A DNA stretch of 16,910 nt from Deltaproteobacteria bacterium (lineage in GTDB: Bacteria; Desulfobacterota; DSM-4660; Desulfatiglandales; Desulfatiglandaceae), in the NCBI GenBank assembly GCA_021159525.1, contig JAGHEC010000466.1, forward strand, positions 1 to 16,910, given 5' to 3'. This document shows, piece after piece, positions 1-7,245 of the stretch. Positions within the stretch are counted from its first letter, which is position 1. Each line of letters starts with the position of its first letter. A model generated the notes under the pieces. It ran no database searches and was not told the origin of the DNA. It worked only from the letters and a program-made list of their open reading frames with translations. The position numbers and the translations under genes were made by a program.

Positions 1-98
1 TGGGTAACAAGGCAATGGCGGGCAGGCTTGCCCCTTTGGCATTCCCGCATTCGTCGAGCTGCGGCTTCCCCCACTGATAAGTCACAAAGAGACGGCGC

Positions 99-153
99 CC
101 TCCCGGCAGTCGCGTCAGAAAAACCCTTCTGGCCCGGGTTATTGAGCTGTTAC
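99..153 (-). repeat. Half copy of a short palindromic interspersed repeat (copy A)
   Basis: Read on the minus strand, these 55 bases match 7021-7075 at 52 of 55 positions by eye, without gaps. The match begins near the AGCTCAATAA end motif (complement of 139-148) and stops after the CCGGGAGG stretch. Only the left half of the full element at 7025-7144 is present. A weak open frame runs through it from base 1 to 156, but the translation is not protein-like, so I read this as non-coding. Confidence 0.8.
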
Positions 154-172
154 TAAGAAGGGGTTTCTTTTT
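121..172 (+). terminator. Possible hairpin with T-rich tail upstream of mtaD
   Basis: AAACCCTTCT (121-130) can pair with AGAAGGGGTTT (156-166) with one bulge, around a loop of about 25 bases, followed by TTTCTTTTT. It could be the terminator of a gene left of the window or a leader structure of mtaD, which starts about 20 bases later. The large loop and the overlap with repeat copy A make this uncertain; part of the pairing may belong to the repeat itself. Confidence 0.3.
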
Positions 173-192
173 CCAAGACGCCAAAAAGCGCT

Positions 193-1512
193 ATGGGATC
201 CTGGGACATCATCATTCAAAACGGCGCGGTCCTGACCATGGACGACAAAAATTCAGTGATTGAAGACGGCCAGGTCTGCATCAGGGGCGATGCCATTGTG
301 GAGGTCCGGCCGTGGACCCACAAGGATCCTGGTGCGCACGTGACGATCGACGCCAAGGGGGGGCTTATCCTCCCCGGTCTCATAAACGGACACACCCATG
401 CGGCCATGAGCCTTTTCAGGGGCCTGGCCGATGATCTTCCGCTCAGGGATTGGCTGAATCACTACATCTTCCCCGTTGAAAGGAGGATCGACGCCGGATT
501 TGTCTATACAGGGACCCTGTTGGCCTGCGCCGAGATGATCCTCTCCGGCACCACCACCTTCTGCGACATGTATCTTTTTGAGGACCATGCGGCAGAGGCC
601 GCAGCAAGGGCCGGGATGAGGTGTTTGGCGGGCGAGGTCCTCTACGATTTCCCTTCGCCCAATTACGGGGATCTTGAGAACGGGTTTGCCTACACCGAGG
701 CCCTCATCCGGAAATGGGAGGGACATCCCCTGATTTCCGTTGCGGTGGAACCCCATTCTGTGTTTACGTGCAGCCCGGACCTGCTGATTCGGGCGAACGA
801 GACAGCGGCGGTCCATGATCGGCCCCTTATTATCCATGTGGCGGAAACCCTGCGCGAGACCGCAGAGATCCGGGAACGCTACGGCAAGACCCCGGTTGAG
901 CACCTCGATTCCCTGGGCCTCCTGGGGCCCCGCCTGATAGCGGACCATGCGGTCCATTTGACCGAGCAGGAAATGGACCGCATGGCAGAGTGCGGGGTCA
1001 GGGTGGTGCACAATCCCGAGAGCAATATGAAGCTGGCCTCCGGCATCGCGCCGGTGCCTGATCTGATAAAGCGGGGGGTGAGCGTGGGCCTGGGGACGGA
1101 CGGATGCGCCTCCAACAACAATCTGGACGTTTTGGCCGAGATGGATATGGCCGCCAAGATCCATAAGGCCCGGGCCATGGATCCGACTGTCATGGACGCG
1201 GCGACCGTGGTACGCATGGCCACCAGTGAAGGGGCACGGGCCCTGGGTCTCCAGGATCAGATCGGGTCCCTTGAACCGGGCAAAAAGGCGGATGTGATTG
1301 TTGTGGACATCAACAAGCCCCATTTGACGCCCATGTACAGCCCGTTTTCCCATCTGGTGTATGCGGCCCGGGGGAGCGACGTCAGCCACGCGGTCATCAA
1401 CGGTCAGGTGGTTATGGCCGATCGCAAGCTGCTGACCCTGGATCTGAAAGAGGTTATGGGACATGCCAGGGAGAGATGCACAGCGGTCAGGAAATGGCTC
1501 TCGGAGGGATGA
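193..1512 (+). CDS. mtaD: 5-methylthioadenosine/S-adenosylhomocysteine deaminase (amidohydrolase)
   Basis: A 439-residue cytosolic metal-dependent hydrolase of the amidohydrolase superfamily. The family deaminates 5'-methylthioadenosine and S-adenosylhomocysteine to the inosyl forms, in methionine and SAM by-product recycling. Seen in the sequence: the metal motif HTH at residues 67-69 (in PGLINGHTHAAMSLFRG), HVAET at 215-219, HAVHL at 252-256, the family signature HNPESNMKLASG near 273-284, and the metal/catalytic Asp in GTDG at 301-304. The C-terminus carries the usual EPGKKADVIVVD composite-sandwich strand. Length is normal for the family. The ATG at 193 gives the expected start (MGSWDIIIQNGAVLTMD), but no Shine-Dalgarno precedes it. 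It is the first gene of the plus-strand run; the ATP-grasp gene follows after 69 bases. Related guanine or cytosine deaminases are less likely given the HNPESNMKLASG signature. The exact substrate is inferred. Confidence 0.9.
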   Translation: MGSWDIIIQNGAVLTMDDKNSVIEDGQVCIRGDAIVEVRPWTHKDPGAHVTIDAKGGLILPGLINGHTHAAMSLFRGLADDLPLRDWLNHYIFPVERRIDAGFVYTGTLLACAEMILSGTTTFCDMYLFEDHAAEAAARAGMRCLAGEVLYDFPSPNYGDLENGFAYTEALIRKWEGHPLISVAVEPHSVFTCSPDLLIRANETAAVHDRPLIIHVAETLRETAEIRERYGKTPVEHLDSLGLLGPRLIADHAVHLTEQEMDRMAECGVRVVHNPESNMKLASGIAPVPDLIKRGVSVGLGTDGCASNNNLDVLAEMDMAAKIHKARAMDPTVMDAATVVRMATSEGARALGLQDQIGSLEPGKKADVIVVDINKPHLTPMYSPFSHLVYAARGSDVSHAVINGQVVMADRKLLTLDLKEVMGHARERCTAVRKWLSEG

Positions 1513-1525
1513 GGTACAGCACATA

Positions 1526-1560
1526 ACCGGACCGCGATATTTGGAGGGAAGGGGTCCGGT
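1526..1560 (+). other. Intergenic inverted repeat between mtaD and the ATP-grasp gene
   Basis: ACCGGACC (1526-1533) and GGTCCGGT (1553-1560) form a perfect 8-bp stem with a 19-base loop. No T tract follows, so it does not look like an intrinsic terminator. It could be an RNA processing or stability element inside the operon transcript. Confidence 0.35.
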
Positions 1561-1581
1561 CCGCATAAGGGGTTGAGGATC

Positions 1582-2370
1582 ATGGCTGTCGGGATAAAAC
1601 GCTTTGTGGCGTTGGGAAGCCGATTGAAAGGGGTCCCTGAGGTGGATACCCTGGGAGTCCGGCCCAACTTTCTGGACTATACCCCGCAAGAAAGGGACCG
1701 CATCCTGCATGCGGATACGGTTCTGTTCCCCACCCTCAATTATGCCCAGTTTCTCGCCACGGCGGGAAGGAAGATCTTTCCCAGCCTGGAGACCTATTTG
1801 TATGCCGATGAAAAGATCAAGCAGACCACTCTCTTTTATATGTTGGGCATTCCCCACCCCCGCACGCGGGTCTATTATCGCAGGCACCATCAGGACATCC
1901 TCAGAGATTTCGGCTTTCCCTTTGTGGCCAAGATCCCCAGGTCTTCTGCGGGGGGAAGGGGTGTCTACAGGATCGACGGCAAGGAGGCTCTTGGGGCCTA
2001 TCTCGAGAGAAACACAGTTGCCTATATTCAGGAATATGTCCCCCACAGGCAGGACCTCCGCGTGGTGCTGATCAATTACAAGCCGGTCCTGGCCTACTGG
2101 CGCATTGCCTCGCCGGGGGATTTCAGGAGCAACCTGGCCCGGGGCGGGACCATCTCTTTTGAAGACATCCCCCCGGAGGCCGTGGAAACGGCCCGGGAGG
2201 CTGCACGGAGATGCAGATTCAATGACGTGGGGATGGATCTCATTCAGCTCAAGGGCCGCTGGCATGTGATGGAGGCCAACATGAAATACGGCAGGAAGGG
2301 CCTCAAGAAAAAGGGGCTGGATCTGAAGGAGATCCTGCGGCAAAAGCTCCTCTCGGGAGACCTGGATTGA
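1582..2370 (+). CDS. RimK-like ATP-grasp protein
   Basis: A 262-residue ATP-grasp enzyme; such enzymes use ATP to join a carboxylate to an amine (or similar) through an acylphosphate. Seen: ATP-binding lysine region FPFVAKIPRSSAGGRG (about 112-127), the adenine-contact strand IQEYVP (149-154), the RimK-type segment YWRIASPGDFRSNLARGG (172-189), and the metal ligands D219 in GMDLI and E231/N233 in MEANMKYG. An in-frame TTG lies at 1573, but the ATG at 1582 is preferred because AAGGGG (1567-1572) sits 9 bases before it. Its last bases overlap the PBP start (ATTGA), so the two are probably translationally coupled. That context suggests a role near the cell envelope, for example ligating an amino acid to a peptide, but the substrate is unknown. 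Nothing points to ribosomal S6 modification specifically. Confidence 0.8.
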   Translation: MAVGIKRFVALGSRLKGVPEVDTLGVRPNFLDYTPQERDRILHADTVLFPTLNYAQFLATAGRKIFPSLETYLYADEKIKQTTLFYMLGIPHPRTRVYYRRHHQDILRDFGFPFVAKIPRSSAGGRGVYRIDGKEALGAYLERNTVAYIQEYVPHRQDLRVVLINYKPVLAYWRIASPGDFRSNLARGGTISFEDIPPEAVETAREAARRCRFNDVGMDLIQLKGRWHVMEANMKYGRKGLKKKGLDLKEILRQKLLSGDLD

Positions 2371-5300
2371 AACGCGTCCTTATCATCTTTCTTCTTTTTG
2401 TGATCCTTGTGCCCTGCGGTTTGCTGGGCTACTTCTACTATACGGTGAACCGGGAGGCGTCCACGCGCATCGAGCGGGGGGCTATTGATGAAGTCATTGC
2501 CTCGGAGAGCCCTGTCTATTACGCGGACGGCCGCACGCCCATCGGGGTCTTTTTCGATACCGTGCATCGGAAGTACATTGATTATGAGGATATCCCCAGG
2601 ACTTTTGTCAAGGCCCTGATTGCAGCGGAAGACCAGGATTTCTTCAATCACAGGGGGTTTGACCTCAAGGCGGTCATCCGGGCCTTAATCGCCAACATAA
2701 GGGCAGGTCGTGTTGTCCAGGGCGGAAGCACCATCACCCAGCAGACGGCCAAGAATGTGTTTAAACGGGAAAAACGCTCTTATGTATCCAAACTCAAGGA
2801 GGCGATTCAGGCCTTTATCTTGGAGAGGCGGTATACCAAGGAAGAAATCCTTGAGATGTATGCCAACCAGTTTTTCGTGACCGGGTATGGAAAGGGATTG
2901 GGAGTGGCGTCCCAGTACTTTTTTGGAAAGGAGCCCCGGGACCTTGATTTGGTGGAGGCCGCCTTTATTGCCGGATCCCTGAAGGGGCCGAACCGATACA
3001 ACCCCTTCATCAAAAAAACTCAGGCGGAAAAAAAGGAGGCCCGACGTCTGGCCAAGGCCCGAAAGGACTATGTGCTGAACAATATGCATGAACTGGGTTT
3101 TATCAGCCCCGAGGAATATGCCCTGGCCCTGGAAAGAGAGGTTCCTTTTGAAGAGGGAAAGGTGACCTACCGGCTCAATGTGATCCTGGATTATGTCCGG
3201 AACCAGCTTGAATCCGATTATTTCAGGGCTATTCTCGAGGAGCAGGGCATTGACAACATCGCTACCTCCGGGATCAGCATCTATACATCGGTGGATAAGG
3301 AGATCCAGGAAGCTGCGCTTTCGAGCCTCCGTCGCCGGCTCCCCTTGATGGATGTGGAACTGAACGGCTTCAGGCCCTGCAAGGAGGGGGAGGCCCGCGA
3401 CGGGCCGGTGAAAAAGGGAGGGAAAGGAACAGGGGCCGGGCTTCCCTTTTTATCTCGGATCACGGCCGTCAATCCGGACCCGGAAAACGGTCGGCTGATG
3501 GTGGCATGGGACCATGGGGGCGGGGTAATCGATTTTGATGGATTTAAGGCCATGGGCTCGGCCTGGCTCAAGTCCAGAGAAGGTCCTTGGGCCGAATTCG
3601 GGCGAGAGCATGTCCCGGCCTTTTTAAGGACCTTTCAGGCGGGCGAGCGCGTGGCGGTGCAATACGCCGAGGCCCCGGATGCAGCCACGGAAGAGGACGC
3701 CGGGACCAAACTGACGCTCACAGCCATACCCGAGATGGAAGGGGGGATCGTGGCCCTGCAGCGGGGGATGGTCCGTGCCATGGTGGGCGGTTACTATGAC
3801 CGGTATTTCAACAGGGCCGTGCATGCAAGGCGGCAACTGGGCTCCATCTTCAAGCCGATCGTCTATGCCGCGGCCCTCATGCTCAAGTGGAACAACCTGG
3901 ATTCCCTAAAAAACAAAGAACAGGTTTACCGGTTTGAAGCGACCACCTATTTACCACGGCCTGACCATGAACCCAAGAGCGATATCGTGTCCATGACATG
4001 GGCCGGGGCCAAGTCCGAGAACCTGGCAACGGTCTGGCTTCTCTACCACCTGACCGACCATCTCAACCTGAGCGAGTTCCGCAAGGTGGTCAATCTGGTG
4101 GGGCTCGGAAGGGGCGAGGGCGAGTCATATCAGCAATACAAGGCCCGGATCAGGGATCAATACGGCGTGGTGGTGGACCGGGATACCCTGATGGAAACAG
4201 CCCTTGAAGAATCCAAAAAAGAGGTCAAGACAGACATTATATTTTCAGGCCAGGAGTCTGTGCTGAAGACTCTTGGCCGGCTCTATTACGGTCTCGACCG
4301 CGGGGAGGAGACGACCGGAATGGAGGAATCCGGGGTCCGACCGGACGTGCGGTATAACTACCGGAGGCTTCTAAGCCTCGACAGGGAGATGCGGTCACGG
4401 TTCAGGCGGGTCTTGGGGATCCTCCGCGATCATGCCGACATCAACAGCCCCGCGGTCGCTCATTCAGTATCCCAAGACCTTGCCAATTTCTACAGGGTCG
4501 GCGAACCAGGCGGAGAGCTGCGGATTGTTTACACAGACGATCCCCAACGGCTGGTCCCGTCCGCATTAGTCCCGGTCACACCTGCATGGCTCCGGGAAGA
4601 GGGAATTCATGCGGGGATGTCAGGAGACGTATGGGTTGACAACCTGATCCCTTCGGGCATACTGCACACCCTGGAGAATCGCATCCAGACCAATTACCTG
4701 AGATTGCTTACGGTGGAGCGGTACAGCCTGGAGAACCTTGCCCGGATCAGGGACTTCAGGACCCTTGTGAATCTCTCTTTTGTGACGTGGCTTTCCCGGA
4801 AGATCGGCATATCCACCCCCCTGGAACCGGTCCTGTCATTTCCACTCGGACCCAATGCCATCAGCATCATGGAGGCGGCCCTGGCCTATGAAACCCTGAT
4901 CACGGGAAAGCGGCGTGTCCTCTGCCCCGGCGGGGACGCCGGCATGGTCCCCATTATCACCAAGATTGTGGACAGGGAAGGGGAGGTCATCTACGAATAT
5001 GTCCCGGAACCGGAAAGGGCCGTGTCTGCAAGGGTCTCCGTCCTGACAACAGAGATCCTGAGAAAGGTTATGGAGGTTGGAACCGGGCGAAAGGCCAGGG
5101 ATGCGATCTGCATGTTCGGTGCCCCCGTCCCTACCTTCGGAAAGACCGGAACCGCCAATCGCTTCACCAATTCCAGCTTTGTGGGGCTGATTCCGGGCCC
5201 TGACCAGGAGACCGGTTTGCTGGACCTCAATGACGGGTATACGGTGGCCGCGTATGTGGGGTACGACGACAACCGGCCCATGAAAGGGAAACACACTGAA

Positions 5301-5612
5301 ATATACGGGGCCTCCGGGGCCCTCCCGCTCTGGATTGATACCATCAATGCAGTCATTGAGAGCACTGAATTTCAAAAGGGGATCGAGCCGGCGGATGTTG
5401 TCTTCAGCGCGGCCCTTGTGGGGCCCAGGGCGGGCCAGGGCGATCTTAGGAGCGTACCGGTATCGTCCCTGACCGGTCTTCCTTTGGATCCGGGCAAGGC
5501 AGGCGGTTCATGGGCGGGGCCTTTTGTGATCAGCGAGGCGGAGATCCAAGGCGGTAAGTGGAAATTGAAAAGGGTGTTCGATCCCTTGGGAAAAGACGGT
5601 TTGCCCGTATGA
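2367..5612 (+). CDS. Large class A penicillin-binding protein (GT51 glycosyltransferase plus transpeptidase)
   Basis: A 1081-residue bifunctional peptidoglycan synthase of the inner membrane that polymerises lipid II and cross-links stem peptides. Seen: one N-terminal membrane helix (about 3-25); GT51 motifs EDQDFFNHRG (catalytic E88) and GGSTITQQTAKN (S121); an OB-like linker (about 335-470); transpeptidase motifs S493-IF-K496, S550-E-N552 and K926-T-G-T929. The start is TTG, overlapping the ATP-grasp stop by four bases, with GGGAG (2355-2359) as ribosome binding site. Odd feature: SxN and KTGT are about 375 residues apart, roughly twice the usual spacing. The extra about 220 residues lie between LATVWLLYHL and FRTLVNLSFVTWL (797 onward) and show no motif I know. 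All catalytic residues remain, so it should be active. It is far longer than typical PBP1a/1b proteins (about 750-850). A TPR lipoprotein gene follows after 13 bases. Confidence 0.9.
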   Translation: MKRVLIIFLLFVILVPCGLLGYFYYTVNREASTRIERGAIDEVIASESPVYYADGRTPIGVFFDTVHRKYIDYEDIPRTFVKALIAAEDQDFFNHRGFDLKAVIRALIANIRAGRVVQGGSTITQQTAKNVFKREKRSYVSKLKEAIQAFILERRYTKEEILEMYANQFFVTGYGKGLGVASQYFFGKEPRDLDLVEAAFIAGSLKGPNRYNPFIKKTQAEKKEARRLAKARKDYVLNNMHELGFISPEEYALALEREVPFEEGKVTYRLNVILDYVRNQLESDYFRAILEEQGIDNIATSGISIYTSVDKEIQEAALSSLRRRLPLMDVELNGFRPCKEGEARDGPVKKGGKGTGAGLPFLSRITAVNPDPENGRLMVAWDHGGGVIDFDGFKAMGSAWLKSREGPWAEFGREHVPAFLRTFQAGERVAVQYAEAPDAATEEDAGTKLTLTAIPEMEGGIVALQRGMVRAMVGGYYDRYFNRAVHARRQLGSIFKPIVYAAALMLKWNNLDSLKNKEQVYRFEATTYLPRPDHEPKSDIVSMTWAGAKSENLATVWLLYHLTDHLNLSEFRKVVNLVGLGRGEGESYQQYKARIRDQYGVVVDRDTLMETALEESKKEVKTDIIFSGQESVLKTLGRLYYGLDRGEETTGMEESGVRPDVRYNYRRLLSLDREMRSRFRRVLGILRDHADINSPAVAHSVSQDLANFYRVGEPGGELRIVYTDDPQRLVPSALVPVTPAWLREEGIHAGMSGDVWVDNLIPSGILHTLENRIQTNYLRLLTVERYSLENLARIRDFRTLVNLSFVTWLSRKIGISTPLEPVLSFPLGPNAISIMEAALAYETLITGKRRVLCPGGDAGMVPIITKIVDREGEVIYEYVPEPERAVSARVSVLTTEILRKVMEVGTGRKARDAICMFGAPVPTFGKTGTANRFTNSSFVGLIPGPDQETGLLDLNDGYTVAAYVGYDDNRPMKGKHTEIYGASGALPLWIDTINAVIESTEFQKGIEPADVVFSAALVGPRAGQGDLRSVPVSSLTGLPLDPGKAGGSWAGPFVISEAEIQGGKWKLKRVFDPLGKDGLPV

Positions 5613-5625
5613 TGAAAGAAAGGAT

Positions 5626-6975
5626 ATGGCATTGCTGAAAAGGCTTTTAGGTATTTTTGTGATCCTGGGGGTTGCAGGGTGTGCGGGCGGGCCTCGGAAA
5701 GAGCGGGTCCGGGCGGCCCCGGCGCCGGTGGAGCATTCGGCTCTGCTGATCAATCAGACCTCGATCGATGACAGGATCCGGTTTCTCAAAAAGGTACTGG
5801 GAGACGATGAACTGCCCCCTGCCGATCGGGAAACCGTAGAGGCCGCGCTGTCTGCCTACCGCCGGCTCAGGGGGGCCTCGGGGTCCCGTCTCACGGAAAA
5901 GGACTATCAGCGCCTTATCCTGTCGCTGTTAAAGGCCGTGAGCGTGATGGACAAGGCCTACCTCGGCCAAAAGAGGATTCCGGAGGATGACAGGGCGGCC
6001 TTTGCCCGTTTTGTTGAGAAACGAAAGGCCCTTATTGCCCGTTATGCAGGGGGGGATGCCAAAGGGGTGATCCAGGATGCCCGTTTGCTTGAAAAGGCCT
6101 TTGGACCGTATGTCCTGACTGGAGAGGCGGGCATCCTGTATGCCCTGTCCCTGGCAAGGGAAGGGGATCTCAAAGAGGCCATTGCTGTGGGGAAGGCTGT
6201 TGCGAGCCGGCTCGAGGAGGTCCCTGACAGGGTGCAGCTCTATTTACAGATCGCCCGGTGGCAGCTCTCCCTGGGTAGGCTGGAACAGGCGGCCGAGACC
6301 TATGAAAAGCTGATCAATGTCCAGGATCAAAGGGCCGCCTTTGTTCAGGTGCTGGGTCAACAGATCGCCACGGCTCGAGAGGCCGGGATCGCCCCGAGCG
6401 GGCCGGGGTCGGATGTGCTCTGGCAGGAGGATAGGCATGCCACAGACCCGTTGCTGGAGAGGGTGCGTTCGCTGGTGCAGGAGCACGCCTACGACAAGGC
6501 GAGGCTCCTGATCCTGAGAGAGCGGATCCGTAGGGGGGAAGGCCCTGCAAACGAGGCATTGGACAGGGAACTGGAGAGGATCGCCGAACACGAAGCGGCA
6601 TTTCAGGCCCGCAAGGAGATGAAAGGCCATGACGTGGCGAAGACCCGGGATGCGGCCCGAGAGATGATTGAGGCAGAGAAGTATGAGGCGGCCATCCAGA
6701 CCATCGAAGAGGCGGATGATTCCTCCGGACTGGATCCGGAACTGCGTGCATTAAGGGAACGGGCCGTGGAAAGCCTCATTAACCGGGAGAGGAATCGGGC
6801 CGCGGAACTCTTCCTGGAGGCAAAAAAGGCCGATGATCCTTCTAAGAAAAAGGAATTGCTGGATTCGGCCTACCATATCCTAAAGGGGCTCATTGACAAG
6901 TATCCGTTGTCGCCCTTGAACCGGAAGCTCAAATCACATATGGCGGTGGTGCAGCAGGAGCTGGATCATCTGTAA
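5626..6975 (+). CDS. Outer-membrane lipoprotein with TPR-like helical repeats
   Basis: A 449-residue secreted lipoprotein. A short signal peptide (KRLLGIFVILGVAGC) ends in a lipobox with acylated Cys19; Ala follows, so outer-membrane sorting is expected. The rest is almost entirely helical and charged: a TPR-like pair near 165-240 (ILYALSLAREGDLKEAIAV, then LYLQIARWQLSLGRLEQAAETYEKL), followed by long Glu/Lys/Arg-rich helices to the C-terminus (AEKYEAAIQTIEEADD). No catalytic motif is visible. It starts 13 bases after the PBP stop and is probably co-transcribed. TPR lipoproteins next to class A PBPs include LpoP, the PBP1b activator of Pseudomonas; a similar role is inferred from context, not from recognised homology. 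AAGGAT lies unusually close to the ATG at 5626, so the in-frame TTG at 5632 could be the true start; the signal peptide survives either way. Confidence 0.75.
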   Translation: MALLKRLLGIFVILGVAGCAGGPRKERVRAAPAPVEHSALLINQTSIDDRIRFLKKVLGDDELPPADRETVEAALSAYRRLRGASGSRLTEKDYQRLILSLLKAVSVMDKAYLGQKRIPEDDRAAFARFVEKRKALIARYAGGDAKGVIQDARLLEKAFGPYVLTGEAGILYALSLAREGDLKEAIAVGKAVASRLEEVPDRVQLYLQIARWQLSLGRLEQAAETYEKLINVQDQRAAFVQVLGQQIATAREAGIAPSGPGSDVLWQEDRHATDPLLERVRSLVQEHAYDKARLLILRERIRRGEGPANEALDRELERIAEHEAAFQARKEMKGHDVAKTRDAAREMIEAEKYEAAIQTIEEADDSSGLDPELRALRERAVESLINRERNRAAELFLEAKKADDPSKKKELLDSAYHILKGLIDKYPLSPLNRKLKSHMAVVQQELDHL

Positions 6976-7201
6976 CCGTTCACGGCTGATTTTTGGTCAA
7001 ATTTGGGAAGTCCGCCTCACGTGACAGCTCAATAACCCGGGGCAGGAGGGTTTTTCTGACGCGACTGCCGGGAGGCCCGGAGCACAAGAAAAATCTTCCT
7101 GCCCCGGCGGTACGGTCGCTGTTATCCCCCCAATTATTGAGCTGATGCGATTTTCTCATATCAGTATATGAGGGAGATCTCAAGACCCCGTGAACGGTTA
7201 C
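6972..7201. repeat. Outer 14-bp inverted repeat enclosing a nested palindromic element
   Basis: GTAACCGTTCACGG (6972-6985) recurs inverted and exact as CCGTGAACGGTTAC (7188-7201). The pair encloses the 120-bp element at 7025-7144 almost symmetrically: 39 bases lie between outer and inner ends on the left and 43 on the right, and the two centres differ by about 2 bases. The left arm contains the lipoprotein stop codon; the right arm lies about 45 bases past the guaA stop. It fills the gap between convergent genes, so it may end transcription or be a small non-autonomous mobile element. No target duplication is evident. Confidence 0.7.
7025..7144. repeat. 120-bp palindromic interspersed element with terminal inverted repeats (copy B, complete)
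   Basis: The ends are CAGCTCAAT (7025-7033) and the inverted ATTGAGCTG (7136-7144). Inside, 7037-7057 pairs with 7087-7107 over 21 bp with two mismatches, and the loop holds a further perfect stem CCGGG-AGG-CCCGG. The whole could extrude as a cruciform or fold as a long hairpin RNA. The left half recurs at 99-153 and the right half in diverged form at 12868-12912, which marks this as a family of repeats rather than one terminator. It resembles REP/MITE-type elements; no transposase is present in the window. Confidence 0.8.
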
Positions 7202-7245
7202 GATCATCTGTGGACAGGTACGGGGGCGGGTTTCCAGCGAAAATT

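Noticed and set aside
1..156. Frame open from the window edge, possible tail of an upstream gene
   Set aside because: It runs through repeat copy A, and its translation is rich in Arg, Ala and Trp without any motif.
1..192. SAH or SAM riboswitch upstream of mtaD
   Set aside because: I looked for the conserved cores of these riboswitches and found none; the sequence is explained by the repeat and hairpin.
253..2343. A 696-codon minus-strand open frame across mtaD and the ATP-grasp gene
   Set aside because: It is an antisense shadow of two clearly recognisable genes in GC-rich DNA; its translation is low-complexity and matches no family.
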